NCBI RefSeq assembly: GCF_051020765.1
Contig: NC_134937.1
Coordinates: 16,422,947 to 16,486,946 of the forward strand
Reading direction: 5' to 3'
Origin: Lasioglossum baleicum
Taxonomy: Eukaryota; Arthropoda; Insecta; Hymenoptera; Halictidae
DNA length: 64,000 nucleotides
Each line of letters starts with the position of its first letter. Positions within the stretch are counted from its first letter, which is position 1. This document shows positions 50,272-60,070 of this stretch, in pieces. Below the pieces are notes generated by a model. It saw only the letters and a program-made list of their open reading frames with translations. It was not told the origin of the DNA and ran no database searches. The position numbers were made by a program, and so were the translations under genes.

Positions 50272-50415
50272 TAGCAAACTGGGTCCGACGACAATGGGAC
50301 AGGCGATCCTCGAAACTGGCGGGTCCCCCAGATCAGACTCCCCTGATTCAGCTGCGGTGCATTATGAACAGGCTGCCGAATGATTCGACATGGCCAGGAA
50401 AGGGGATTTCTCGGC
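50272..50415 (+). repeat. Local duplication pair, copy 2
   Basis: Contains GGTCCGACGACAATGGGACA, GGCGATC, then an insertion of about 18 bases, CAGATCAGACTCCCCTGATT, CAGCTGCGGTGCATTATGAA, CAGGCTGC and GGAAAGGGGATTTC. It is collinear with 49731-49840. Confidence 0.85.
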
Positions 50416-51143
50416 GTGTTTAAAAGAGCCTAGCCGGCTTATTAATTCGCAGCGTGCTCCCTTTGTCCCCGTTCGTTATCCGGCTGCCAACCATGTCTAG
50501 GCGTGGAAGTCGGCTTCCCGATCCCGGACGGCGATACCAATCCGTGACTCGGTTTATGCGAGATCGGACGAATCACCATGAGATGGAAGACGCTCGTGAT
50601 CGAGCGGATTTCGCGCAGATTCGTCCCGCCGGATTCTCATAGCAAGAAACGTGCGCTCGTGCACCACGGGCCATCACGGCTCCATTTCTTGCCTCGAAAT
50701 CGTGGAATTATTCCGTACCGTCCGTGAAGATCCGCCGTTGAGAAACTTCCGTCAATGATGCTCTATGTTTCTGAAAAGTTCCCACTCTTCGGAAACTTTG
50801 ACGACGTGTCCCAACCGATTACTGTCTACTGGCGGTTTGATAGCGTGGATTTTTCTCTGTATTTTGTGACGCGTGGTACTTTGCTTAGAGTTTTGGGGAT
50901 GCATCTAATGGAATCCATTTTTACTTGTGCAAATGCATTATAACCCAGATAAAAAAATTTTTGTAATCGTCTTATGAGACCGGACAATACATCATATCTT
51001 CAACAGATAAGTTCGATACCAAATTCAACTTTTACCAAATGTTCCATGATAAATTCATCAATTTCAAGAGTCTTACCAATCCCAACATTTCCAAAACCAA
51101 AGATCTGACATCTATAAATTTGACGAGTTTCGTTAATAATAAT
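50416..51143. other. Non-coding stretch, no gene recognised
   Basis: CpG-rich to about 50760, AT-rich from about 50940. Two 62-codon frames have no recognisable domain. Confidence 0.5.
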
Positions 51144-51275
51144 TAGACTGCGGATTTTATGCGTCTATAACAAAAATGGGTACGTACAATTTAAAGCAGT
51201 GGACATATTGAAAAGATTTAAGAACATCAGTGTATTATTTTCTAACGTTTTTGATATTGCATAAAGATCCGCGGT
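51144..51275 (+). mobile_element. TAGACTGCGGAT-family miniature element, short copy
   Basis: 132 bp. The left end is TAGACTGCGGATTTTATGCG. The right end is TGCATAAAGATCCGCGGT. The interior AAAAATGGGTACGTACAATT followed by TAAA closely matches the 35713 copy, as does a TATTATTTTC block. ATAATAAT sits immediately on both sides (51136-51143 and 51276-51283), a possible 8-bp target duplication, although TAA-rich DNA makes this ambiguous. The end of the right repeat is altered. Confidence 0.8.
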
Positions 51276-51283
51276 ATAATAAT

Positions 51284-53019
51284 GATGTGTCGTGCGTCAC
51301 AGCGAAGTAACGTGCTCCATCGCCAAACCGTGTCCGCTGAAATTCGCGGTTACGAATGGGAAAGGGTTTTCGCACGAGCAATCTGTAGCAGTGTCGCGCG
51401 CGCGAGACGAAGAACGGAAGAAAATGGAGGAACACGTTTATTAGAAATATCGCGTCGGGATATCGCGAGTGGACCTTCCACGACAGCGTGGCTCACGGAA
51501 TCGGCCGCACGATATATCGTGGAATGTTGTTTCCCCGTTGAAATTCCGAACATCTGGAATCGGGCCAACCATTTTTATTGCCACGGGCCGCTGTGTCCGA
51601 CGTTTTCCGCGGAGATCGGACGCGTACCTTCGAGACTCTCCCGCAGCAGGTCATGAATATATCTTTCTGTCCCGACCAATAAAATTCTTCGAGCCGACGA
51701 CGAGACAGCGTGGAAGGTCGGTGTCCGAGTTGCGCCGCAGAGTTACATTCGCCGAGACCTTTTCACGGTGATTCCGGCCACAGTTGAAGATCAAGGGTGC
51801 ATGGATCGATCGCGATTTTCACGGTGCGGTTAACTAGGACACACAGCTGATGATCGTTCCGGTGATATAGAGCCGACGAGTGAATGCGACGGAGGACGGC
51901 TTCGAATGAAAAAGAGGAAATTCTATCGAGAGGCAGATGCGACCGTGTTCGAGCAGAAACCACGCGCACAAAGCGCCGAAAATCCCCCACGGACCCTCCG
52001 ATTTCGACGGGAGGAGTCGGCGTTAGATATGCTTCAGGGAGCATCGGCGGAGTCCCGAGGAATGAGCTTTTCTAAGCTGGCTGCCTTTCCCAGGGGCAAA
52101 CTGCCGTTCCTTTTGCCCTCGTTACGCTTTAACGATAATAATTCTGCTCTCTCTCTGTCTCTGACGCGCGGTAGCTCGTCGACCTGGGAAATAGCAACTC
52201 TCTGCTCGAAATCTCTGATACTCGACCATCTCGCGTATCACCTCGGATTGTACGAAAGTTTATGCAAAATGTTCGGCAGATCAAAATTCTCGGTCTAATT
52301 TCGATAAGAAGCTATCTTCGAAAACTCATATTAATTATCTAAAGAATATGCGCAGAGACAATCAGTGTTAATACACCCAACCTAGCAGATTATTTATCCT
52401 AGAATTGTTGAATTAGAAATACTCTTCCATAGGGAATGATTGAATCAATTACTATTATCAAAACAGCAAAAATCTAGTAAAACTCAATCGTGTCAATCTT
52501 GTAAAACAACATATGCCAGTTGATTCAAATACAAAAAAATTAAAATGGACAATGGACCAAATAATCGTCGGTAGATAATATGTGAAAACTAATTGAACAT
52601 GATATACACGATTTGCGGAGTTTTCGCTAAACAAGACGGGTAGAATTGAATCGCGAAAATGGTTAGTTACTTTTTTCGCCGACTTATCTCCGTTAATTCA
52701 CGGTGGCCGTCGGCGATTCAATTTCGGCCGAAAACTAACGGGCAATTCGCGTAGGACGAGGCAATATCGTGTGCACCGAACCTTATTCGTCACGGCGATT
52801 TGCGAGCGTCAACGCATCAGTGGGAATCGTTAACCCGAACGCTGTTCGCTCGAAGTTTCGGTCACAATTTCACCTTTTGTCGTTGCAGTGCGACGAGCAG
52901 ACGCGGGAGGGTTGGTGCGCGGGTTGGTACGGGGGTGTGCGAGCAGCGGGCGTTGTTGCGCGAAAATTAACCGGCGCGGCCGTCGTTTGGGATTGCAGCA
53001 TCGCAGCTGGCCTTTTACG
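51284..53019. other. Non-coding stretch, no gene recognised
   Basis: CpG-rich at about 51290-52270 and from about 52620, AT-rich between. The frames here and just beyond (214 codons plus at 52888-53532, 198 codons minus at 52830-53426) lie on opposite strands of the same DNA and neither shows a domain. Confidence 0.5.
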
Positions 53020-53135
53020 GGGACGAATTTGTATGTAAACAGGCTTCGATCGGCACCGGCTATCGGCAACTGGGGCCCGACGATCCGAGTTCCGAGAGCC
53101 CGTTCTCGGGAATTAATGTTATTAACCCGATACGC
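53020..53135 (+). repeat. Local duplication pair, copy 1
   Basis: Contains ATTTGTATGTAAACAGGCTT and CGATCG at 53027, and GGAATTAATGTTATTAACCC and GATACGCG near 53109. Both blocks recur in order downstream at offsets of 549 and 580 bases. Confidence 0.8.
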
Positions 53136-53568
53136 GACGCCTGCCGGTCGCGAACACGCGTCTAAACTTGCCGTCTCTCGTCTCGTCGAGGAGGCGACAC
53201 GTGTTACTCCCGGTGTTATGAATCCCAAAATCCTCGGGGTTCTCCGGAGTTCGACAACGGGAAACGGGTCCAACGAGGCGACACGGTCGGAAGTGCGCCG
53301 CGTGTCGCGAGTTGCAAGTTGCAGCTCGCGAAACGTGACGTTTATCGAACGAACCGGCACGGCTCGACGGCGCGGGAAATCAAGTTTCACCGCGGCAATT
53401 GCCTGCGATAGCAGCGCACGTTTCAAGGATCGGACCCACGCGGATTATCCCGTGCACGTAATTTCGTCTCCGCGAGCCGACCGATTGACTTCGCACTCGG
53501 CTGCGAATAGAAAATTACCGGCGGCGAATTAGTTTCGAATTGCGTTAGCCGGGGACACACAATATAAC
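53136..53568. other. CpG-rich DNA between duplicated modules
   Basis: CpG-rich, overlapped by open frames on both strands. No recognisable gene or element. Confidence 0.45.
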
Positions 53569-53715
53569 CGGACGCATTTGTATGTAAACAAGCTTCGATC
53601 GTACCCCTGGCCGGGAGAACGCCCCCGCACAGCCCCGTATAATGGAATCGGAACGTCGCGCCACGCCGCACCAGCGAAGTCATTGACGGAAATTAATGAT
53701 ATTAACTCAATACGC
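53569..53715 (+). repeat. Local duplication pair, copy 2
   Basis: Contains CATTTGTATGTAAACAAGCT and TCGATCG at 53575, and GAAATTAATGATATTAACTC and AATACGCG near 53689. It is collinear with 53020-53135, with about 30 extra bases between the two conserved blocks. Confidence 0.8.
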
Positions 53716-54281
53716 GCGTCGGGCGCCGGCCGGATACGGATCGACATAACTTTCTAGACCGCACGTTTTCATCCCCCCGAGCGCTGTCCTTCGCCCCGTG
53801 AGACAAATACGCCCTCGCGGAAGCCATCCGGCTGATTCCTAGCCCCCTTCTCTCTCTCCTTCTTACTCTCTCCTCGTTTCCGCACAACGCGTCGAAGCGA
53901 GAACAGACGCCAGGCACCAGCTGCCCCATTTAATAGAGCAATAAAGACGCGAATGGGACTTTGATTTATGCGCCTCCTATTATTAACAATCCCGGCTCGA
54001 GACGACCGGCTCAATGCCCACGACTTCGGTTTCACTTTTAAGATCGAATTTACCCCCGTCGATCAGGATCAATGGAATATATCCAACCCCCATAGTTGCT
54101 GCCCCTCGATCCGATGAAAAGCGCCGGTTATAAATCCGTTTTTTACGGCGCGCGTCGATCCTATCCGATCTCGATCGTAAATGAACCACTATGCCGCGTG
54201 TACATACAGTGATGGACATAATTATATATTGTAACTTTTGATATAATTGAATGTTTTGTAGACTGCACAACAAGGTATGAA
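53716..54281. other. Non-coding stretch, no gene recognised
   Basis: Mixed CpG-rich sequence with pyrimidine-rich tracts near 53848-53880, becoming AT-rich after about 54200. No gene recognised. Confidence 0.5.
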
Positions 54282-54459
54282 TTAACACTAAACCTACCGA
54301 GCTTTACAAGTAGTTGGTAGATATATGTTGCCTTATAAAAATAACAATATCTGCTGTACTAAATGTGTTTATTTAATTATTAACCGCGGAAACATCTGCA
54401 TAATTTCAATAATTGCGAATTAAAAGGTCTGGAACCGGTGGTGGTACGTGAAGTGTTAA
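54282..54459. mobile_element. TTAA-bounded miniature element, CACTAAACCTACC type
   Basis: 178 bp with TTAA at both edges. The left end TTAACACTAAACCTACCGAG is identical over 17 bases to the element at 35077. The right end, on the other strand, is TTAACACTTCACGTACC, more diverged (14 of 17). The interior is AT-rich, shorter than in the 35077 copy, and has no frame. It is probably a non-autonomous piggyBac-type element. Confidence 0.7.
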
Positions 54460-55276
54460 CAAACTCAACGGGTCTTCATAAAATATTGATCTGTGTTCAA
54501 AAACCGCTTGACAAGATCGGCGCGCTAAAGCCGAAAATCTGCTAGGCGACGACCTGACACAGCGATCTCCTTTCTTCCACAAACACCGTTCGTTCCCCTA
54601 GAAAGTCAATGCCCTTTTTTAATCACCCCGTGCACTTAACCCCCCGGCTGCCTCGCCGAGCTTTTCGAGGAAGCTGCACAGTCAAGTACCCTCACGTATT
54701 CTCCGCGGGATACCGATCTTCCTCGTTCATGGAAGAGGCCCATGGAAAAAGGAGACTCTTTATTCGTTCCTCGCGCACCGTTTATCGTGTGCCATCGCTC
54801 GTGCTCTTGACCGAGCCGAGGCACGAAGGGTGAGAGAGAGAGAGAGAGAGAGGGGAACGGTCTACCGTATCTCGATCATCGAGGCGCCAGCATGTAAATG
54901 AGTCGGGAAGCTCTCGGTAGCCGGGCTGGTAATCGAATCGGTGGCAAAAAATCGACCGATATCGATCCACCGAGCAAACTACCCGTGATTTCGCAAGCCC
55001 CAAACCAGACACACCGGAATCATCCTCAACCGAGAATCGGTGGCCCGTTCGACGTTTCCGGGGAGAGCCACGTGGCGCGCCATATTTTTAGACCGGTCGA
55101 CCGATACACGACAGGTGGATCGTTAACTGTGAGTCTCCCCGTTGCCTCGTCCCTACCCTCGCTCTTTTCACGGTGCTTTCCTGCCTCATGGTCGGTGACG
55201 GGCGTCCTGAGAGTCGAGCAGCGCGAGAAGAAACGGTAACGGTGATCCTCGTGCACTTACAGGGCCGAAGAAAATA
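54460..55276. other. Non-coding stretch, no gene recognised
   Basis: CpG-rich. Overlapping frames on both strands (113 codons plus at 54898-55239) without recognisable domains. Confidence 0.5.
54832..54853 (+). repeat. (GA)11 microsatellite
   Basis: Eleven GA units followed by GGGGAA. Confidence 0.9.
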
Positions 55277-55520
55277 CAGTAGGACCTCGGTAGTTGCACT
55301 CTCGATACTTGCATGCGGTAGGAATAGTTGCTTGATTGCAGAAAACACGTAGCACGCGATGGAAGCGAGTCTTCGACATAGTAGCAGTGGGAGATTTCAT
55401 AGGCTCGTTCTACTTGGCCGACAATGACTCCCACGACTATGTCGGTGAAAACAGAATGTAGATGAAGTAGGATAATTGCGGGAACCTCGATACTTGTAGG
55501 TTTGTTCTAATGGGACATTT
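55277..55520 (+). mobile_element. Pogo/Tigger-like element end(s)
   Basis: TA followed by CAGTAGGACCTCGG at 55277, then TAGTTGCACTCTCGATACTT. This looks like the 5' terminal repeat of a pogo/Tigger-type element inserted at a TA target. A related block, GGGAACCTCGATACTTGTAG, occurs at about 55490 in the same orientation. No matching inverted right end and no transposase were found, so this is a fragment or nested fragments. The assignment rests on the CAGTAG.ACCTCG motif. Confidence 0.4.
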
Positions 55521-58500
55521 GATATTATATTCTAATATTTTGTACTATTACAAGAAGAAATTTTACACTAAATTTCTAACAGGTCTTCTAAAGTGAGCAC
55601 AGTAAATTTCGTATAGCACACAAAAGAAAAGTTAGAGAAATAATATAAGCATTAGTTGATTTTGGGCGAACAAAATGATTCGGCTTCAGGATGCCGATTC
55701 TGAAGAAAGACGTTTCTACGAAGAGCGATCTAGATATGAGTAATTAGATGCCATAAGCGAATAAATGGCAACGAAATGGGTTAGGAATGTTAACGAAGAA
55801 CAGTCGACTTTCTGTGATCAACGGTGATTTGCTGTGCTCAATCGGCTATTAGAACCCGACATTTCATGTGTAGCAATCTACAAGCTTTTAGCAATAATTA
55901 CGTATTTTTCCAAGCAGGTCCAACCTGAATATTTTTCCAGAGCTAATCAACATTCAAGATAGAGTTTCAATAATGATTCGAGCACGCGATTAAACTCACA
56001 CCGACCAATTTTTGATTGCCACTGGCTTGAAACAAGTCACTCGCGGTCATGTTGATAGAAGTTGAAAGGGCTGGGCTCGATTTTTATCGAATTACACCGC
56101 AACATAGTTTTCCCGAATACAACGTAATTACAGTCGAGCCACGTCGATTAGATCGCTGCGCGAAAACCGCGTCCGACCCGCAATTTTCTGCTAACCACCT
56201 GTTTCCGGCGTTCAGCGACCGGTCCACCTACAGCAACGCGTCGACCTGTGTCGGAATCCATTGGTATCTCTTGTTATTTATGCGAAATTACATGGTCGCG
56301 CCGACGCGACACGACACGGAAAAAAGAAAAACATCGACATGGATTTACGGGGGAGCGCGTGCGGTGTCTGGCCATTTTATTTCCGTTTAACTATAATTGC
56401 CGGGAAAAGGGGAGACTGCCGGAGTAGTTCTGCGTTGTCGAGCGGCGGGGTTATTACGGCGTTTAAATTCGTAATAGACCGTTAATTTCGAGGTTTCGTT
56501 TGCTCAGCTGCAATCGATTACAAAGAGGAGGGTTGCTGGCCGGTGCGTGAGCGACCCGCGTTCACGGGTTCGTACTCGACTATACGAGCAGAGCGTTAAT
56601 CGCCGTGCGTTTTTCCTCCCGGTTCGAACTACTGTTTTCCGATTCATCAATCTCGGGCAAACCTCGTTGAAACGCATCGAAGTCGAAAAGGGCTCCGCCG
56701 CGAAAGGGTTCGTCACGGGGCCACGGTAAAAAAAGCAGCATTATTTCCCTGTCCGCCCCTGCTCCATCCCTCTTCGCTCTCGACGATGAAAATTGTGTAA
56801 ACTGTACTTACGATGGAAGAGGCCACCCCCGCACCACTCTCCACCGCCCCTTATTATTTACCCGCGCATTATGAGCTTTCGTGAAATACGAGGACCACGG
56901 CGAGAGCCTACTCTACCGATGGTCAACTGAACGCTCGTTGTGTGCAGACGGATTTAATTAACGATTCGAGTAATGAAAGTTTGTATCTGTACCGCCGCCG
57001 TCGCATGCGCGTGCTGCCAGGGCAAAAAATGATGCACTAGACGCTCGAGAAGAGATCACTTTTAATTTAACTCGATGGGGGGAACCGTGCGGCCGCGTCG
57101 CATAATTGCTTTCCTTGCGATAATTTACTAATATTCCTTCCCAATCTCTTTTAATAATTCCGCTGCTATAGAAAACAGAGACAATTCCTGTTGATAGAAT
57201 TTTTTAATTGAACGTTATTTACTCTTAAGTTGTGCCACATTTACTAAGACTGCGAACTACAATTTTGGGGCTTTTCTAAGATTCAGTAAAAATTGACTAA
57301 GGTAGTTTTAAGTATTTAATTTGAGACTGAAATATGGTAGCGAAAATAAATGTATAGAAATTTTATTGGAGTCGTGAGAGACCCCAGTACACATTTTATT
57401 CATTGATTTTATTTTGAATAAATCTTTTTACTTTTAATCTAACAGAGAATTATGTTTTTTACAGGTATGTCCCCTTCATGGTTTTACAATCTGGCAAATA
57501 AGTACGTACTAGCAGTTAGTGAGTAAAGGTCAGTAACATTCATAAATAAGTGAAACAACATAATTCAAAGTAAATGAATTGATGCATACTGTGCAGGTTA
57601 GCGTGGCTTGTATAAGATAAAAACGTAACACCTTTCAATATCACAGTGGTTTACAGAACATTTACTTAATTCCTCATTATTCAAGGATCGACTTGTACCA
57701 TTTTTGCATCGAAGGACTCGAATATTGACGTATTTTCGAAAATCGGTAATTTAGTGAGCCACTGTAGATCGTACAGGAAGGTATGTACGCGCAGCATCGG
57801 GCTTGCGAATCAATTAGCGAATGGCCGTTAAATTATTCCGATGGGCAAAAAGTTGCTATCAAAGGCAGCCGAGTAATTTGTCTCGTGGCCACGAAGGGAA
57901 GGCGAAGAAGCGGCGATGAATCACAGCAGCTGAAAAATTGTCGCGCAGACGGCAGGTAGACGACGACGAAGGGGAATAAATCCGTGCGCGGTTTATAATC
58001 AGCTTATAATTAGAACCTTTTCCGCTGGCTCTGCCTCAATGCCCGCCTCGAGTTGACACATTCGAATCACGTAGAGGCCACGCTTCCTGACCAAAAAAAT
58101 CCCTCGGCATTGCTTTGCGCGGAAGATTTTTCCCGTAATCCCATTGAGCGCGTGCTTCGCCCGCTTGCTTGTGCTCGGAGCGGGTGTTCGCTCGCTCGTA
58201 CGCGCTTCGTACACGCGCGTATGCAATAGTATGCATCGTGCAACGAGCGCGGGGCACGTGCCGGTCGTTATGACTTCCTCCGCAACCAAATTTAATTTAC
58301 AACGACCGCCCATGCCGCTCAATTTTCCTCCTGCACTCCCCCTTTCCTCTCTATCCAAGCATCGTTCTACAGAGCGTCTACCGTTTCTAGCATACTCCTC
58401 GCATTTCTCTGTCCAAAGAAACGCCGCTCTTCATAAAGAAGCTAATTCCATGTTTTCCGTCGGAAGGTTTATGGTGTCCTCCGTCGGCATACGAATCGCG

Positions 58501-58685
58501 GCATTAGGAACAATGAAGAGCGCAAGGGAAACGCTTCTGTGCGCACGCGGAGAAAATGAAAGCATCGTTATGGCACCTCGCTGCAGAGTGCTCGCATATG
58601 TCGCGTCGTACTGCGTACTCCTTGCGTCCAGTGCCAGCAATTGGAAGACGATTTTTAGAGCAGGTCGATCACATTAATGATCACT
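55521..58685. other. Non-coding stretch, no gene recognised
   Basis: AT-rich at about 55521-56040 and 57110-57760, CpG-rich at about 56040-57100 and 57770-58670. A 177-codon plus-strand frame at 58144-58677 overlaps minus-strand frames and shows no domain. Confidence 0.5.
57245..57267 (+). repeat. 23-bp dispersed inverted pair, left member
   Basis: TAAGACTGCGAACTACAATT followed by TTG. It matches the reverse complement of 63351-63373 with one mismatch (G/A). The match stops at both edges. Confidence 0.6.
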
Positions 58686-58884
58686 TGACTGCGGATCTTT
58701 ACGCAAAATAAACATTGTGTGCATCAACTACAAGACACAGAAGTCATTCAGAAATTTCTTGCTTTCTTAAATAATCCTAACAAATTTAACCTAGTACATC
58801 AGAATTCTTAGATTCTTTGAATTTTTCTATCGTTTTAAATTCCACCAGACCGCTTTTCTTATAAATGCATAAAATGCCCAGTCA
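58686..58884 (-). mobile_element. TAGACTGCGGAT-family miniature element, inverted copy
   Basis: TGACTGCGGATCTTTACGCA at 58686 corresponds to the right end of the reference copy on the other strand. AAATGCATAAAATGCCCAGT ending near 58883 corresponds to the left end. The interior also matches in this orientation (GATTCTTTGAAT, CGTTTTAAATT). It is somewhat longer (199 bp) than other short copies. No target duplication is visible. Confidence 0.7.
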
Positions 58885-59334
58885 CACCAACTTCAAATTA
58901 ATTTACATCACTGGAGAACAGCAAATATTATCCTGTAGTGATAAGAATGAATTCACAGTTTTGAAAAGAATTGAATTTGGACTTCAAAGTTGCATAGAGT
59001 GGAAGAGTCACGTGTTATAACGAAAGGAAAAGAAGTTTGAATCATTGTCACGCAATGTGATTCGAATTCGAGACAAATGCAGACCAAATAAAGGAGCCCG
59101 TCGTTTCATTGAAGATCGATTTCACCCGCGGAAGGAGCAGAATTTCGCGTAGCGATCCGGAGAATGTCAATCGTCGGTTTTCCACGGGACGCTCCACGAA
59201 ATTCCGAAAGTTCACCGAGCAAATAGAGAGTGTCGCGACGCGCGATGATATTTAAATGTGAACGACCGTCTCGAGACACGAATCCCGCGTATCAGCAGGA
59301 CTGTTGGATTGCTACCCTACACGGGCATCGGCTT

Positions 59335-59430
59335 CCTAGACCGTGTCCTTAACGGGCCGCCGGTGATCGATTTCCAATAATCAGGAATCGAACCTGGTCG
59401 GCTTCAGTTCAGCATCGGCGTCCCGTCGTG
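59335..59430 (+). repeat. Local duplication pair, copy 1
   Basis: Contains CCGTGTCCTTAACGGGCCGC, CGGTGATCGATTTCCAATAA, TCAGGAATCGAAC and then CGGCTTCAGTTCAGCATCGG. It recurs 648 bases downstream. The GGAATCGAACC piece superficially resembles a tRNA T-arm on the minus strand but is not embedded in a tRNA fold. Confidence 0.8.
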
Positions 59431-59982
59431 GAAGGATGAATCGAGGAAAAGAACCGGCCACGGTCTGGTGAGCACCGGTTACTGTATTTGGCAAACTCGA
59501 ACGCTGGAACCTCTGTTCTGTTTCCTCCGCGGTGTGCCATGCCGGTGTGTCAGTCAAATCGAGCGGCGCGCGCATTAACAGTTATTAAAGTGGCTGCTGG
59601 AATTGGCGCTGGGGCGAAATTGAAAATACTCGAAATACGAGAACGACGGGGTCCTCGGGATGGGTGGAGGGAGATAGTAGGTATCCCAGGGATACGACGT
59701 TTCAATTAAAACAGGATGGGGGGAGACTGGATCGGGAGCGATCCGTCAAAATTTATTACCGAAATTAACCGCGCGCCTCCATAGACGTCAATCATCCTCG
59801 GAACAATCAGTCGCTGGCCTGGACTCTGCCAAATACACAGCGGTGCCGTCTCCATATCCCAAGAAAATCGAACATAAATCTCCGAACAGAGGAAAACATC
59901 GATAGAGGAGAGAGATCGCGGGGTCCGGCAATTGTACATTTCGCCGGGCGAGAGTATAGAAGCGGAGGCGCGCCTACCGCTT

Positions 59983-60070
59983 AGTCAACCGTGCCCTTAA
60001 TGGCCAGCCGGGGATCGATTTCCGATAATCAGAAACCGAACACCATCAACGAGCCGGCTGCAATCGGAGA
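59983..60070 (+). repeat. Local duplication pair, copy 2
   Basis: Contains CCGTGCCCTTAATGGCCAGC, CGGGGATCGATTTCCGATAA, TCAGAAACCGAAC and CCGGCTGCAATCGG. It is collinear with 59335-59430 in direct orientation. Confidence 0.8.

Noticed and set aside
52830..53532. Overlapping frames of 214 codons (plus) and 198 codons (minus)
   Set aside because: They occupy the same CpG-rich DNA on opposite strands, the plus frame spans one copy of a non-coding local duplication, and neither shows a known motif.
59375..59400. GGAATCGAACC, resembling a tRNA T-arm on the minus strand
   Set aside because: The T-stem pairs at only four of five positions, no acceptor or anticodon stem fits, and the segment is part of a local duplication whose other copy has lost the motif.
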